Assembly: GCA_963693285.1 (NCBI GenBank)
Contig: OY848917.1
Span: 10,974,192-11,038,191 of the forward strand
Length of the DNA stretch: 64,000 nucleotides
Direction: 5' to 3'
Source of the DNA: Xestospongia muta
Lineage: Eukaryota; Porifera; Demospongiae; Haplosclerida; Petrosiidae
Below the pieces are notes generated by a model. It was not told the DNA's origin, did no database searches, and was given only the letters and a program-made list of their open reading frames with translations. Positions 1 to 13,591 of this stretch are shown piece by piece; within the stretch, counting starts at the first letter, position 1; every line of letters begins with the position of its first letter. A program made the translations under genes and the position numbers.

Positions 1-140
1 AATTTTTAATCTTTTTTTTCTTTCAAAAAACTCTAAACACTTTATTTTAGTCTTTTAACCTATTTAGACTACTTTATTAGTATATTTAAGACAGATAAAC
101 TTACTAAACTCTTTAGATCAGCTTATTTAACCAGTTTCAC
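1..140 (+). repeat. Partial monomer at the left edge
   Basis: The window opens at monomer position 5 (AATTTTTAATC) and this unit ends with CCAGTTTCAC at 140, one T short of the consensus CCAGTTTTCAC. Its T tract is extended to eight and is followed by CTTTC, a variant also seen near 10.0, 10.4, 12.3 and 12.7 kb. The array therefore continues to the left with domain I material. Confidence 0.9.
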
Positions 141-1319
141 ATTTAATTTTTAATCTTTTTTAACTTTCAAAAAGCTCTAAACTCTTTATTTTAGAGTTTT
201 AACCTATTTAGACTACTTTATTAGTATATTTAACAAAGACAAACTTACTAAAATCTTTAGATTAGCTTATTTAACCAGCTTTCACAGTCAATTTCTAATC
301 TTTTTTAACTTTCGAAAGCTCTAAACTCTTTATTTTAGAGTTGTAACCTATTTAGACTGCTTTATTAGTATATTTAAGACAGATAAACTTACTAAACTCT
401 TTCGATCAGCTTATTTAACCAGTTTTCACAGTTAATTTCTAATCTTTTTTAACTTTCAAAAAGCTCTAAACTCTTGATTTTAGTCTTTTAACCTATTTAG
501 ACTACTTTATTAGTATATTTAAGACAGATAAACTTACTAAAGTCTTTAGATCAGCTTACTTAACCAGTTTTCACAGTTAATTTCTAATCTTTTTTAACTT
601 TCAAAAAGGTCTAAAGTCTTTATTTTAGTCTTTTAACCTATTTAGACTACTTTATTAGCATATTTATGACAGATAAACTTACTAAACTCTTTAGATCAGC
701 TTATTTAACCATTTTTCACAGTTAATTTCTAATCTGTTTTAACTTTCAAAAAGCTCTAAACACTTTATTTTAGTCTTTTAACCTATTTAGACTACTTTAT
801 TAGTATATTTGAGAGCGATAAACTTACTAAACTCTTTAGATAACCTTATTTAACCAGTTTTCACAGTTAATTTCTAAGATTTTTTAACTTTCAAAAAGCT
901 CAAAACTCTTTATTTTAGAGTTTTAAGCTGTTTAGACTACTTTATTAGCATATTTAAGACAGTTAACTTACTAAACTCTTTAGATCAGCTTCTTTAACCA
1001 GTTTTCACAATTAATTTATAATCTTTTTTAACATTTAAAAAGCTCTAAACTCTTGATTTTAGAGGTTTAACCTATTTAGACTACTTTATTAGTATATTTA
1101 AGACGGATAAACTTACTATACTCTTTAGATCAGCTTATTTAACCAGTTTTCACAGTTAATTTTTAATCTTTTTAAACTTTCAAAAAACTCTAAACACTTT
1201 ATTTTAGTCTTTTAACCTACTTAGACTACTTTATTAGTATATTTAAGACAGATAAACTTACTAAACTCTTTAGATCAGCTTATTTAACCAGATTTCACAG
1301 TTAATTTCTAATCTTTTTT

Positions 1320-2710
1320 AACTTTCAAAAAGCTCTAAACTTTTTATTTTAGAGTTTTAACCTATTTAGACTACTTTATTAGTATATTTAAGAGAGATAA
1401 ACTTACTAAACTCTTTAGATCAGCTTATTTAACTAGTTTTCACAGTTAATTTCTAATCTTTTTTAACTTTCAAAAAGCTCTAAACACTTTATTTTAGTCT
1501 TTTAACCTATTTAGACTACTTTATTAGTATATTTAAGACAGATAAACTTACTAAACTCTTTAGATCAGCTTATTTAACCAGTTTTCAGAGTTAATTTCTA
1601 ATCTTTTTTAACTTTTAAAAAGCTCTAAACTCTTTTTTTAGAGTCTTAAACTATTTAGACTACTTTATTAGTATGTTTAAGACAGATAAACTTACTAAAC
1701 TCTTTAGATTAGTTTATTTAACCAGGTTTAACTGTTAATTTCCAATATTTTTTAACTTTCAAAAAGGTCTAAACTCTTTATTTTAGTCTTTTAACCTATT
1801 TAGACTACTTTATTAGTATATTTAAGACAGATAAACTTACTAAACTCTTTAGATCAGCTTATTTAACCAGTTTTCACAATGAATTTCTAATCTTTTTTAA
1901 CTTTCAAAAACCTCTAAACACTTTATTTTAGTCTTTTAACCTATTTAGACTACTTTATTAGTATATTTAAGAGAGATAAACTTACTATACTCTTTAGATC
2001 AGCTTATTTAACCAGTTTTCACAGTTAATTTCTAATATTTTTTAACTTTCAAAAAGCTCTAAACTCTTTTTTTAGAGTTTTAACCTATTTAGACTACTTT
2101 ATTAGTATATTTAAGACAGATGAACTTACTAAACTCTTTAGATCAGCTTATTTAACCAGTTTTCACAGTTAATTTCTAATCTTTTTTAACTTTCAAAAAG
2201 CTCTAAACACTTTATTTTAGTCTTTTAACCTATTTAGACTACTTTATTAGTATATTTATGACAGATAAACTTACTAAACTCTTTAGATCAGCTTATTTAA
2301 CCAGTTTTCTCAGTTAATTTTTAATCTTTTTTATCTTTCAAAAAACTCTAAACACTTTATTTTAGTCTTTTAACCTATTTAGACTACTTTATTAGTATAT
2401 TTAAGACAGATGAACCTACTAAACTCTTTAGATCAGCTTATTTAACCAGTTTTCACAGTTAATTTCTAATCTTTTTTAACTTTCAAAAAACTCTAAACAG
2501 TTTATTTTAGTCTTTTAACCTGTTTAGACTACTTTATTAGCATATTTAAGAGAGATAAACTTACTAAACTCTTTAGATCAGCTTATTTAACCAGTTTTCA
2601 CAGTTAATTTTTAATCTTTTTAACTTTCAAAAACTCTAAACACTTTATTTTAGTCTTTTAACCTATTTAGACTACTGTATTTGTATATTTAAAACACATG
2701 AACTTACTAA
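1320..2710 (+). repeat. Remote copy of the domain III cassette
   Basis: The order of variants matches the cassette 24 kb to the right: a type A unit with AAGAGAG, a type B unit, then TTTTAAAAAG with TATGTTTAAG and AGATTAGTTTATT, TTCCAATATTTT, AACCTCTAAACAC, CTCTTTTTTTAGAG with GACAGATGAAC, TTTATGACAG, TTAATCTTTTTTATC, ACCTGTTTAG with TTAGCAT, and finally ACTGTATTTG with AAAACACATGAAC. The a unit lacks the TATAGTTAAG change, so it may represent the older state. Confidence 0.75.
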
Positions 2711-4466
2711 ACTCTTTAGATCAGCTTATTTAACCAGTTTTCACAGTTAATTTCTAATCTTTTTTAACATTCAAAAAGCTCTAAACTCTTTATTTTAGAG
2801 TTTTAACCTATTTAGACTACTTTATTAGTATATTTAAGACAGATAAACTTACTAAACTCTTTAGATCAGCTTATTTAACCAGTTTTCACAGTTAATTTCC
2901 AATCTTTTTTAACTTTCAAAAAACTCTAAACACTTTATTTTAGTCTTTTAACCTATTTAGACTACTTTATTAGTATATTTAAGACAGATAAACTTACTAA
3001 ACTCTTTAGATCAGCTTATTTAACCAGTTTTCACAGTTAATTTCTAATCTTTTTTAACTTTCAAAAAGCTCTAAACACTTCATTTTAGTCTTTTAACCTA
3101 TTTAGACTACTTTATTAGTATATTTAAGACAGATAAACTTACTAAACTCTTTAGATCAGCTTATTTAACCAGTTTTCACAGTTAATTTCTAATCTTTTTT
3201 AACTTTCAAAAAGCTCTAAACACTTTATTTTAGTCTTTTAACCTATTTAGACTACTTTATTAGTATATTTAAGACAGATAAACTTACTAAACTCTTTAGA
3301 TCAACTTATTTAACCAGTTTTCACAGTTAATTTCTAATCTTATTTAACTTTCAAAAAGCTCTAAACTCTTTATTTTAGAGTTTTAACCTATTTAGACTGC
3401 TTTATTAGTATATTTAAGAGAGATAAACTTACTAAACTCTTTCGATCAGCTTATTTAACCAGTTTTCACAGTTAATTTCTAATCTTTTTTAACTTTCAAA
3501 AAGGTCTAAAGTCTTTATTTTAGTTTTTTAACCTATTTAGACTACTTTATTAGTATATTTATGACAGATAAACTTACTAAACTCTTTAGATCAGCTTATT
3601 TAACCAGTTTTCACAGTTAATTTCTAATCTCTTTTAACTTTCAAAAAGCTCTAAACACTTTGTTTTAGTCTTTTAACCTATTTAGACTACTTTATTAGTA
3701 TATTTAAGAGAGATAAACTTACTAACCTCTTTAGATCAGCTTATTTAACCAGTTTTCACAGTTAATTTCTAATCTTTTTTAACTTTCAAAAAACTCTAAA
3801 CACTTTATTTTAGTCTTTTAACCTATTTAGACTACTTTATTATTATATTAAGAGAGATAAACTTACTAAACTCTTTAGATCAGCTTATTTAACTAGTTTT
3901 CACAGTCAATTTCTAATCTTTTTTAACTTTCAAAAAACTCTAAACACTTTATTTTAGTCTTTTAACCTATTTGGACTACTTTATCAGTATATTTAAGAGA
4001 GATAAACTTACTAAACTCTTTAGATCAGCTTATTTAACAAGTTTTCACAGATCATTTCTAATATTTTTTAACTTTCAAAAAGCTCTAAACTCTTTATTTT
4101 CGAGTTTTAACCTATTTAGACTACTTTATTAGTATATTTAAGACAGATAAACTTACTTAAATCTTTAGATCAGCTTATTTAACCAGATTTCACAGTTAAT
4201 TTCTAATCTTTTATAACTTTCAAAAAGCTCTAAACACTTTATTTTAGTCTTTTCAGCTATTTAGACTACTTTATTAGTATATTTAATACAGATAAACTTA
4301 CTAAACTCTTTAGATCAGCTTATTTAACCAGTTTTCACAGTTAATTTCTAATCTTTTTTAACTTTCAAAAAGCTCTAAACACTCTATTTTAGTCTTTTAA
4401 CCTATTTAGACTAATTTATTAATAAATTTAAGTCAGATAAACTTACTAAACTCTTTAGATCAGCTT
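2311..4466 (+). repeat. Segmental duplication, left copy (partner 6.5-9.1 kb)
   Basis: The unit with ACTGTATTTGTATATTT and AAAACACATGAAC at 2,673-2,703 recurs exactly 4,200 bp later, as do its neighbours from about 2,311. After about 3,010 the partner contains three extra monomers, and the offset becomes 4,634 (for example TAGTTTTTTAACC at 3,521 and 8,155). The right part overlaps the first copy of the 869-bp duplication. Confidence 0.8.
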
Positions 4467-5335
4467 GTTTAACCAGTTTTCACAGTTAATTTCTAATCTC
4501 TTTTAACTTTCAAAAAGCTCTAAACACTTTGTTTTAGTCTTTTAACCTATTTAGACTACTTTATTAGTATATTTAAGAGAGATAAACTTACTAACCTCTT
4601 TAGATCAGCTTATTTAACCAGTTTTCACAGTTAATTTCTAATCTTTTTTAACTTTCAAAAAACTCTAAACACTTTATTTTAGTCTTTTAACCTATTTAGA
4701 CTACTTTATTAGTATATTAAGAGAGATAAACTTACTAAACTCTTTAGATCAGCTTATTTAACTAGTTTTCACAGTCAATTTCTAATCTTTTTTAACTTTC
4801 AAAAAACTCTAAACACTTTATTTTAGTCTTTTAACCTATTTGGACTACTTTATCAGTATATTTAAGAGAGATAAACTTACTAAACTCCTTAGATCAGCTT
4901 ATTTAACAAGTTTTCACAGATCATTTCTAATATTTTTTAACTTTCAAAAAGCTCTAAACTCTTTATTTTCGAGTTTTAACCTATTTAGACTACTTTATTA
5001 GTATATTTAAGACAGATAAACTTACTTAAATCTTTAGATCAGCTTATTTAACCAGATTTCACAGTTAATTTCTAATCTTTTATAACTTTCAAAAAGCTCT
5101 AAACACTTTATTTTAGTCTTTTCAGCTATTTAGACTACTTTATTAGTATATTTAATACAGATAAACTTACTAAACTCTTTAGATCAGCTTATTTAACCAG
5201 TTTTCACAGTTAATTTCTAATCTGTTTTAACTTTCAAAAAGCTCTAAACACTCTATTTTAGTCTTTTAACCTATTTAGACTAATTTATTAATAAATTTAA
5301 GTCAGATAAACTTACTAAACTCTTTAGATCAGCTT
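3598..5335 (+). repeat. 869-bp six-monomer tandem duplication
   Basis: CTCTTTTAACTTTC variants at 3,629 and 4,498, and the CTAATTTATTAATAAATTT units at 4,412 and 5,281, are both 869 bp apart (6 x 145 minus 1). Copy 1 is about 3,598-4,466 and copy 2 about 4,467-5,335. The joint falls in GATCAGCTTRTTTAACC, where copy 1 starts with A and the join carries G. Shared rare variants include CATTTCTAATATT after ACAG and TTTTCAGCTATTTAG. Only a few differences are visible, for example CTCCTTAG in copy 2. Confidence 0.85.
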
Positions 5336-6510
5336 GTTTAACCAGTTTTCACAGTTAATTTCTAATCTTTTTTAACTTTCAAAAAGGTCTAAAGTCTTTA
5401 TTTTAGTCTTTTAACCTATTTAGACTACTTTATTAGTATATTTATGACAGATAAACTTACTAACCTCTTTCGATCAGCTTATTTAACCAATTTTCACAGT
5501 TAATTTCTAATCTTTTTTAACTTTCAAAAACCTCTAAACACTTTATTTTAGTCTTTTAACCTATTTAGACTACTTTATTAGTATATTTAAGACAGATAAA
5601 CTTACTAAACTCTTTAGATCAGCTTATTTAACCAGTTTTCACAGTTAATTTGTAATCTTTTTTAACTTTCAAAAAGCTCTAAACACTTTATTTTAGTCTT
5701 TTAACCTATTTAGTCTACTTTATTAGTATATTTAAGACAGATAAACTTACTAAACTCTTTAGATCAGCTTATTTAACCAGTTTTCACAGTTAATTTCTAA
5801 TCGTTTTTAACTTTCAAAAAGCTCTAAACACTTTATTTTAGTCTTTTAACCTATTTAGACTACTTTATTAGTATATTTAAGACAGATAAACTTACTAAAC
5901 TCTTTAGATCGACTTATTGAACCAGTTTTCACAGTTAATTTCTAATCTTTTTTAACTTTCAAAAAGCTCTAAACTCTTTATTTTAGAGTTTTAACCTATT
6001 TAGACTGCTTTATTAGTATATTTAAGAGAGATAAACTTACTAAACTCTTTAGATCAGCTTATTTAACCAGTTTTCACAGTTAATTTCTAATCTTTTTTAA
6101 CTTTCAAAAAGGTCTAAAGTCTTTATTTTAGTTTTTTAACCTATTTAGACTACTTTATTAGTATATTTATGACAGATAAACTTACTAAACTCTTTAGATC
6201 AGCTTATTTAACCAGTTTTCACAGTTAATTTCTAATCTCTTTTAACTTTCAAAAAGCTCTAAACACTTTGTTTTAGTCTTTTAACCTATTTAGACTACTT
6301 TATTAGTATATTTAAGAGAGATAAACTTACTAACCTCTTTGGATCAGCTTATTTAACCAGTTTTCACAGTTAATTTCTAATCTTTTTAACTTTCAAAAAG
6401 GTCTAAAGTCTTTATTTTAGTGTTTTAACCTATTTACACTACTTTATTAGTATATTTAAGACAGATAAACTTACTAAACTCTTTCGATCAGCTTATTTAA
6501 CCAGTTTTCA

Positions 6511-9100
6511 CAGTTAATTTTTAATCTTTTTTATCTTTCAAAAAAATCTAAACACTTTATTTTAGTCTTTTAACCTATTTAGACTACTTTATTAGTATAT
6601 TTAAGACAGATAAACTTACTAAACTCTTTAGATCAGCTTATTTAACCAGTTTTCACAGTTAATTTCTAATCTTTTTTAACTTTCAAAAAACTCTAAACAG
6701 TTTATTTTAGTCTTTTAACCTGTTTAGACTACTTTATTAGCATATTTAAGACAGATAAACTTACTAAACTCTTTAGATCAGCTTATTTAACCAGTTTTCA
6801 CAGTCAATTTTTAATCTTTTTAACTTTCAAAAACTCTAAACACTTCATTTTAGTCTTTTAACCTATTTAGACTACTGTATTTGTATATTTAAAACACATG
6901 AACTTACTAAACTCTTTAGATCAGCTTATTTAACCAGTTTTCACAGTTACTTTCCAATCTTTTTTAACATTAAAAAAGCTCTAAACTCTTTATTTTAGAG
7001 TTTTAACCTATTTAGACTACTTTATTAGTATATTTAAGACAGATAAACTTACTAAACTCTTTAGATCAGCTTATTTAACCAGTTTTCACAGTTAATTTCC
7101 AATCTTTTTTAACTTTCAAAAAACTCTAAACACTTTATTTTAGTCTTTTAACCTATTTAGACTACTTTATTAGTATATTTAAGACAGATAAACTTACTAA
7201 AGTCTTTAGATCAGCTTATTTAACCAGTTTTCACAGTTAATTTCTAATATTTTTTTAATTTCAAAAAGCTCTAAACTCTTTATTTTAGAGTTTTAACCTA
7301 TTTAGACTACTTTATTAGTATATTTAAGACAGATAAACTTACTATACTCTTTAGATTAGCTTATTTAACCAGTTTTCAAAGTTAATTTCTAATCTTTTTT
7401 AACTTTCAAAAAGCTCTAAACACTTTATTTTAGTCTTTTAATCTATTTAGACTACTTTATTAGTATATTTAAGACAGATAAACTTACTAAACTCTTTAGA
7501 TCAGCTTATTTAACCAGTTTTCACAGTTAATTTCTAATCTTTTTTAACTTTCAAAAAGCTCTAAACACTTTATTTTAGTCTTTTAACCTATTTAGACTAC
7601 TTTATTAGTATATTTAAGACAGATAAACTTACTAAACTCTTTAGATCAGCTTATTTAACCAGTTTTCACAGTTAATTTCTAATTTTTTGAACTTTCAAAA
7701 AGCTCTAAACACTTTATTTTAGTCTTTTAACCTATTTAGACTACTTTATTAGTATATTTAAGACAGATAAACTTACTAAACTCTTTAGATCAGCTTATTT
7801 AACCAGTTTTCACAGTTAATTTCTAATCTTTTTTAACTTTCAAAAAGCTCTAAACACTTTATTTTAGTCTTTTAACCTATTTAGACTACTTTATTAGTAT
7901 ATTTAAGACAGATAAACTTACTAAACTCTTTAGATCAACTTATTTAACCAGTTTTCACAGTTAATTTCTAATCTTTTTTAACTTTCAAAAAGCTCTAAAC
8001 TCTTTATTTTAGAGTTTTAACCTATTTAGACTGCTTTATTAGTATATTTAAGAGAGATAAACTTACTAAACTCTTTCGATCAGCTTATTTAACCAGTTTT
8101 CACAGTTAATTTCTAATCTTTTTTAACTTTCAAAAAGGTCTAAAGTCTTTATTTTAGTTTTTTAACCTATTTAGACTACTTTATTAGTATATTTATGACA
8201 GATAAACTTACTAAACTCTTTAGATCAGCTTATTTAACCAGTTTTCACAGTTAATTTCTAATCTCTTTAACTTTCAAAAAGCTCTAAACACTTTGTTTTA
8301 GTCTGTTAACCTATTTAGACTACTTTATTAGTATATTTAAGAGAGATAAACTTACGAACCTCTTTAGATCAGCTTATTTAACCAGTTTTCACAGTTAATT
8401 TCTAATCTTTTTTAACTTTCAAAAAATCTAAACACTTTATTTTAGTCTTTCAACCTATTTAGACTACTTTATTAGTATATTTAAGAGAGATAAACTTACT
8501 AAACTCTTTAGATCAGCTTATTTAACTAGTTTTCACAGTCAATTTCTAATCTTTTTTAACTTTCAAAAAACTCTAAACACTTTATTTTAGTCTTTTAACC
8601 TATTTGGACTACTTTATCAGTATATTTAAGAGAGATAAACTTACTAAACTCTTTAGATCAGCTTATTTAACAAGTTTTCACAGATCATTTCTAATATTTT
8701 TTAACTTTCAAAAAGCTCTAAACTCTTTATTTTCGAGTTTTAACCTATTTAGACTACTTTATTAGTATATTTAAGACAGATAAACTTACTTAACTCTTTA
8801 GATCAGCTTATTTAACCAGATTTCACAGTTAATTTCTAATCTTTTATAACTTTCAAAAAACTCTAAACAATTTATTTTAGTCTTTTCAGCTATTTAGACT
8901 ACTTTATTAGTATATTTAAGACAGATAAACTTACTAAACTCTTTAGATCAGCTTATTTAACCAGTTTTCACAGTTAATTTCTAATCTTTTTTAACTTTCA
9001 AAAAGCTCTAAACACTCTATTTTAGTCTTTTAACCTATTTAGACTAATTTATTAATAAATTTAAGACAGATAAACTTACAAAACTCTTTCGATCAGCTTG
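6511..9100 (+). repeat. Segmental duplication, right copy (partner 2.3-4.5 kb)
   Basis: This copy reproduces the order of variants at 2.3-4.5 kb, with an insertion of three units near 7.2-7.7 kb that carries AATATTTTTTTAATTTC and TATACTC markers. It ends in the AATAAATTT-type unit at about 9,050. A third partial relative of its middle part lies at about 5.95-6.37 kb, 2,608 bp from the left copy. Confidence 0.78.
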
Positions 9101-11275
9101 TTTAACCAGTTTTCACAGTTAATTTTTAATCTTTTTTAACTTTCAAAAAGGTCTAAAGTCTTTATTTTAGTCTTTTAACCTATTTAGACTACTTTATTAG
9201 TATATTGATGACAGATAAACTTACTAAACTCTTTAGATCAGCTTATTTAACCAGTTTTCACAGTTAATTTCTAATCTTTTTTAACTTTCAAAAACCTATA
9301 AACACTTTATTTTAGTCTTTTAACCTATTTAGACTACTTTATTAGTATATTTAAGACAGATAAACTTACTAAACTCTTTAGATCAGCTTATTTAACCAGT
9401 TTTCACAGTTAATTTCTAATCTTTTTTAACTTTCAAAAAGCTCTAAACACTTTATTTTAGTCTTTTAACCTATTTAGACTACTTTATTAGTATATTTAAG
9501 ACAGATAAACTTACTAAACTCTTTAGATCAACTTATTTAACCAGTTTTCACAGTTAATTTCTAATCTTTTTTAACTTTCAAAAAGCTCTAAACTCTTTAT
9601 TTTAGTCTTTTAACCTATTTCGACTACTTTATTAGTATATTTAAGAGAGATAAACTGACTAAACTCTTTAGATCAGCTTATTTAACCAGTTTCACAGTTA
9701 ATTTCTAATCTTTTTTAACTTTCAAAAAGCTCTAAACTCTTTATTTTAGAGTTTTAACCTATTTGGACTACTTTATTAGTATATTTAAGACAGATAAACT
9801 TACTAAACTCTTTAGATCAGCTTATTTAACCAGTTTTCACAGTTAATTTCTAATCTTTTTTAACTTTCAAAAAGCTCTAAACACTTTATTTTAGTCTATT
9901 AAACTATTTAGACTACTTTATTAGTATATTTATGACAGATAAACTTACTAAACTCTTTAGATCAGCTTAATTAACCAGTTTTAACAGTTAATTTTTAATC
10001 TTTTTTTTCTTTCAAAAAACTCTAAACACTTTATTTTAGTCTTTTAACCTATTTAGACTACTTTATTAGTATATTTAAGAGAGATAAACTTACTAAACTC
10101 TTTAGATCAGCTTATTTAACCAGTTTCACAGTTAATTTCTAATATTTTTTAACTTTCAAAAAGCTCTAAACTCTTTATTTTAGAGTTTTAACCTATTTGG
10201 ACTACTTTATTAGTATATTTAAGACAGATAAACTTACTAAACTCTTTAGATCAGCTTATTTAACCAGTTTTCACAGTTAATTTCTAATCTTTTTTAACTT
10301 TCAAAAAGCTCTAAACACTTTATTTTAGTCTTTTAACCTATTTAGACTACTTTATTAGTATATTTATGACAGATAAACTTACTAAACTCTTTAGATCAGC
10401 TTAATTAACCAGTTTTAACAGTTAATTTTTAATCTTTTTTTTCTTTCAAAAAACTCTAAACACTTTATTTTAGTCTTTTAACCTATTTAGACTACTTTAT
10501 TAGTATATTTAAGACAGATAAACTTACTAAACTCTTTAGATCAGCTTATTTAACAAGTTTTGACATTTAATTTCTAATCTTTAACTTTCAAAAAGCTCTA
10601 AACTCTTTATTTCAGAGTTTTAACCTATTTAGAGTACTTTAATAGTATATTTAAAAGAGATAAACTTACTAAAATCTTTAGATGAGCTTATTTAACCAGT
10701 TTTCACAGTTAATTTCTAATCTTTTTTAACTTTCAAAAAGCTCTAAACACTTTATTTTAGTCTTTTAACCTATTTAGTCTACTTTATTATTATATTTAAC
10801 GAACATAAACTTACTAAACTCTTTAAATCAGCTTATTTAACCAGTTTTCACAGTTAATTTCTAATCTTTTTTAACTTTCAAAAAGCTCTAAACACTTTAT
10901 TTTAGTCTTTTAAACTATTTAGACTACTTTATTAGTATATTTAAGACTGATAAACTTATTAAACTCTTTAGATCAACTTATTTAACCAGTTTTCACAGTT
11001 AATTTCTAATCGTTTTTAACTTTCAAAAAGCTCTAAACACTTTATTTTAGTCTTTTAACCTATTTAGACTACTTTATTAGTATATTTAGGACAGATAAAC
11101 TTACTAAACTCTTTAGATCAACTTATTTAACCAAGTTTTCACAGTTAATTTCTAATCTTTTTTAACTTTTAAAAAGCTCTAAACTCTTTATTTTAGTCTT
11201 TTAACCTATTTAGACTACTTTTTTAGTATATTTAAGAGAGATAAACTTACTAAACTCTTTAGATCAGCTTATTTA
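8960..11275 (+). repeat. 2,316-bp 16-mer block, copy 1
   Basis: Sixteen monomers repeat with a constant offset of 2,316 bp. Checked pairs are 9,014/11,330 (ACTCTATTTTAG), 9,201/11,517 (TATATTGATGACAG), 9,691/12,007 (the CCAGTTTCAC deletion) and 10,551/12,867 (TAACAAGTTTTGAC). I found no mismatch in the interior stretches compared, so the duplication is recent. Within the block a three-monomer motif with GCTTAATTAACC recurs at 9,965 and 10,399. Confidence 0.9.
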
Positions 11276-13591
11276 ACCAGTTTTCACAGTTAATTTATAA
11301 TCTTTTTTAACTTTCAAAAAGCTCTAAACACTCTATTTTAGTCTTTTAACCTATTTAGACTAATTTATTAATAAATTTAAGACAGATAAACTTACAAAAC
11401 TCTTTCGATCAGCTTGTTTAACCAGTTTTCACAGTTAATTTTTAATCTTTTTTAACTTTCAAAAAGGTCTAAAGTCTTTATTTTAGTCTTTTAACCTATT
11501 TAGACTACTTTATTAGTATATTGATGACAGATAAACTTACTAAACTCTTTAGATCAGCTTATTTAACCAGTTTTCACAGTTAATTTCTAATCTTTTTTAA
11601 CTTTCAAAAACCTATAAACACTTTATTTTAGTCTTTTAACCTATTTAGACTACTTTATTAGTATATTTAAGACAGATAAACTTACTAAACTCTTTAGATC
11701 AGCTTATTTAACCAGTTTTCACAGTTAATTTCTAATCTTTTTTAACTTTCAAAAAGCTCTAAACACTTTATTTTAGTCTTTTAACCTATTTAGACTACTT
11801 TATTAGTATATTTAAGACAGATAAACTTACTAAACTCTTTAGATCAACTTATTTAACCAGTTTTCACAGTTAATTTCTAATCTTTTTTAACTTTCAAAAA
11901 GCTCTAAACTCTTTATTTTAGTCTTTTAACCTATTTCGACTACTTTATTAGTATATTTAAGAGAGATAAACTGACTAAACTCTTTAGATCAGCTTATTTA
12001 ACCAGTTTCACAGTTAATTTCTAATCTTTTTTAACTTTCAAAAAGCTCTAAACTCTTTATTTTAGAGTTTTAACCTATTTGGACTACTTTATTAGTATAT
12101 TTAAGACAGATAAACTTACTAAACTCTTTAGATCAGCTTATTTAACCAGTTTTCACAGTTAATTTCTAATCTTTTTTAACTTTCAAAAAGCTCTAAACAC
12201 TTTATTTTAGTCTATTAAACTATTTAGACTACTTTATTAGTATATTTATGACAGATAAACTTACTAAACTCTTTAGATCAGCTTAATTAACCAGTTTTAA
12301 CAGTTAATTTTTAATCTTTTTTTTCTTTCAAAAAACTCTAAACACTTTATTTTAGTCTTTTAACCTATTTAGACTACTTTATTAGTATATTTAAGAGAGA
12401 TAAACTTACTAAACTCTTTAGATCAGCTTATTTAACCAGTTTCACAGTTAATTTCTAATATTTTTTAACTTTCAAAAAGCTCTAAACTCTTTATTTTAGA
12501 GTTTTAACCTATTTGGACTACTTTATTAGTATATTTAAGACAGATAAACTTACTAAACTCTTTAGATCAGCTTATTTAACCAGTTTTCACAGTTAATTTC
12601 TAATCTTTTTTAACTTTCAAAAAGCTCTAAACACTTTATTTTAGTCTTTTAACCTATTTAGACTACTTTATTAGTATATTTATGACAGATAAACTTACTA
12701 AACTCTTTAGATCAGCTTAATTAACCAGTTTTAACAGTTAATTTTTAATCTTTTTTTTCTTTCAAAAAACTCTAAACACTTTATTTTAGTCTTTTAACCT
12801 ATTTAGACTACTTTATTAGTATATTTAAGACAGATAAACTTACTAAACTCTTTAGATCAGCTTATTTAACAAGTTTTGACATTTAATTTCTAATCTTTAA
12901 CTTTCAAAAAGCTCTAAACTCTTTATTTCAGAGTTTTAACCTATTTAGAGTACTTTAATAGTATATTTAAAAGAGATAAACTTACTAAAATCTTTAGATG
13001 AGCTTATTTAACCAGTTTTCACAGTTAATTTCTAATCTTTTTTAACTTTCAAAAAGCTCTAAACACTTTATTTTAGTCTTTTAACCTATTTAGTCTACTT
13101 TATTATTATATTTAACGAACATAAACTTACTAAACTCTTTAAATCAGCTTATTTAACCAGTTTTCACAGTTAATTTCTAATCTTTTTTAACTTTCAAAAA
13201 GCTCTAAACACTTTATTTTAGTCTTTTAAACTATTTAGACTACTTTATTAGTATATTTAAGACTGATAAACTTATTAAACTCTTTAGATCAACTTATTTA
13301 ACCAGTTTTCACAGTTAATTTCTAATCGTTTTTAACTTTCAAAAAGCTCTAAACACTTTATTTTAGTCTTTTAACCTATTTAGACTACTTTATTAGTATA
13401 TTTAGGACAGATAAACTTACTAAACTCTTTAGATCAACTTATTTAACCAAGTTTTCACAGTTAATTTCTAATCTTTTTTAACTTTTAAAAAGCTCTAAAC
13501 TCTTTATTTTAGTCTTTTAACCTATTTAGACTACTTTTTTAGTATATTTAAGAGAGATAAACTTACTAAACTCTTTAGATCAACTTATTTA
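11276..13591 (+). repeat. 2,316-bp 16-mer block, copy 2
   Basis: This is the tandem partner of the preceding block, down to rare variants such as CTAATCGTTTTTAAC, TTTAACGAACATAAAC and GACTGATAAACTTATT. The match stops at about 13,591, where GATCAACTT replaces GATCAGCTT and the next unit has AATATTTTTTAAC. The unit following the junction at about 11,276 has TTTATAATC, where copy 1 has TTTCTAATC. Confidence 0.9.

Noticed and set aside
401..420. CENP-B box-like TTCG in TTTCGATCAGC variants
   Set aside because: Past TTCG, neither the required A nor the CGGG part is present, so it does not fit the known 17-bp box.
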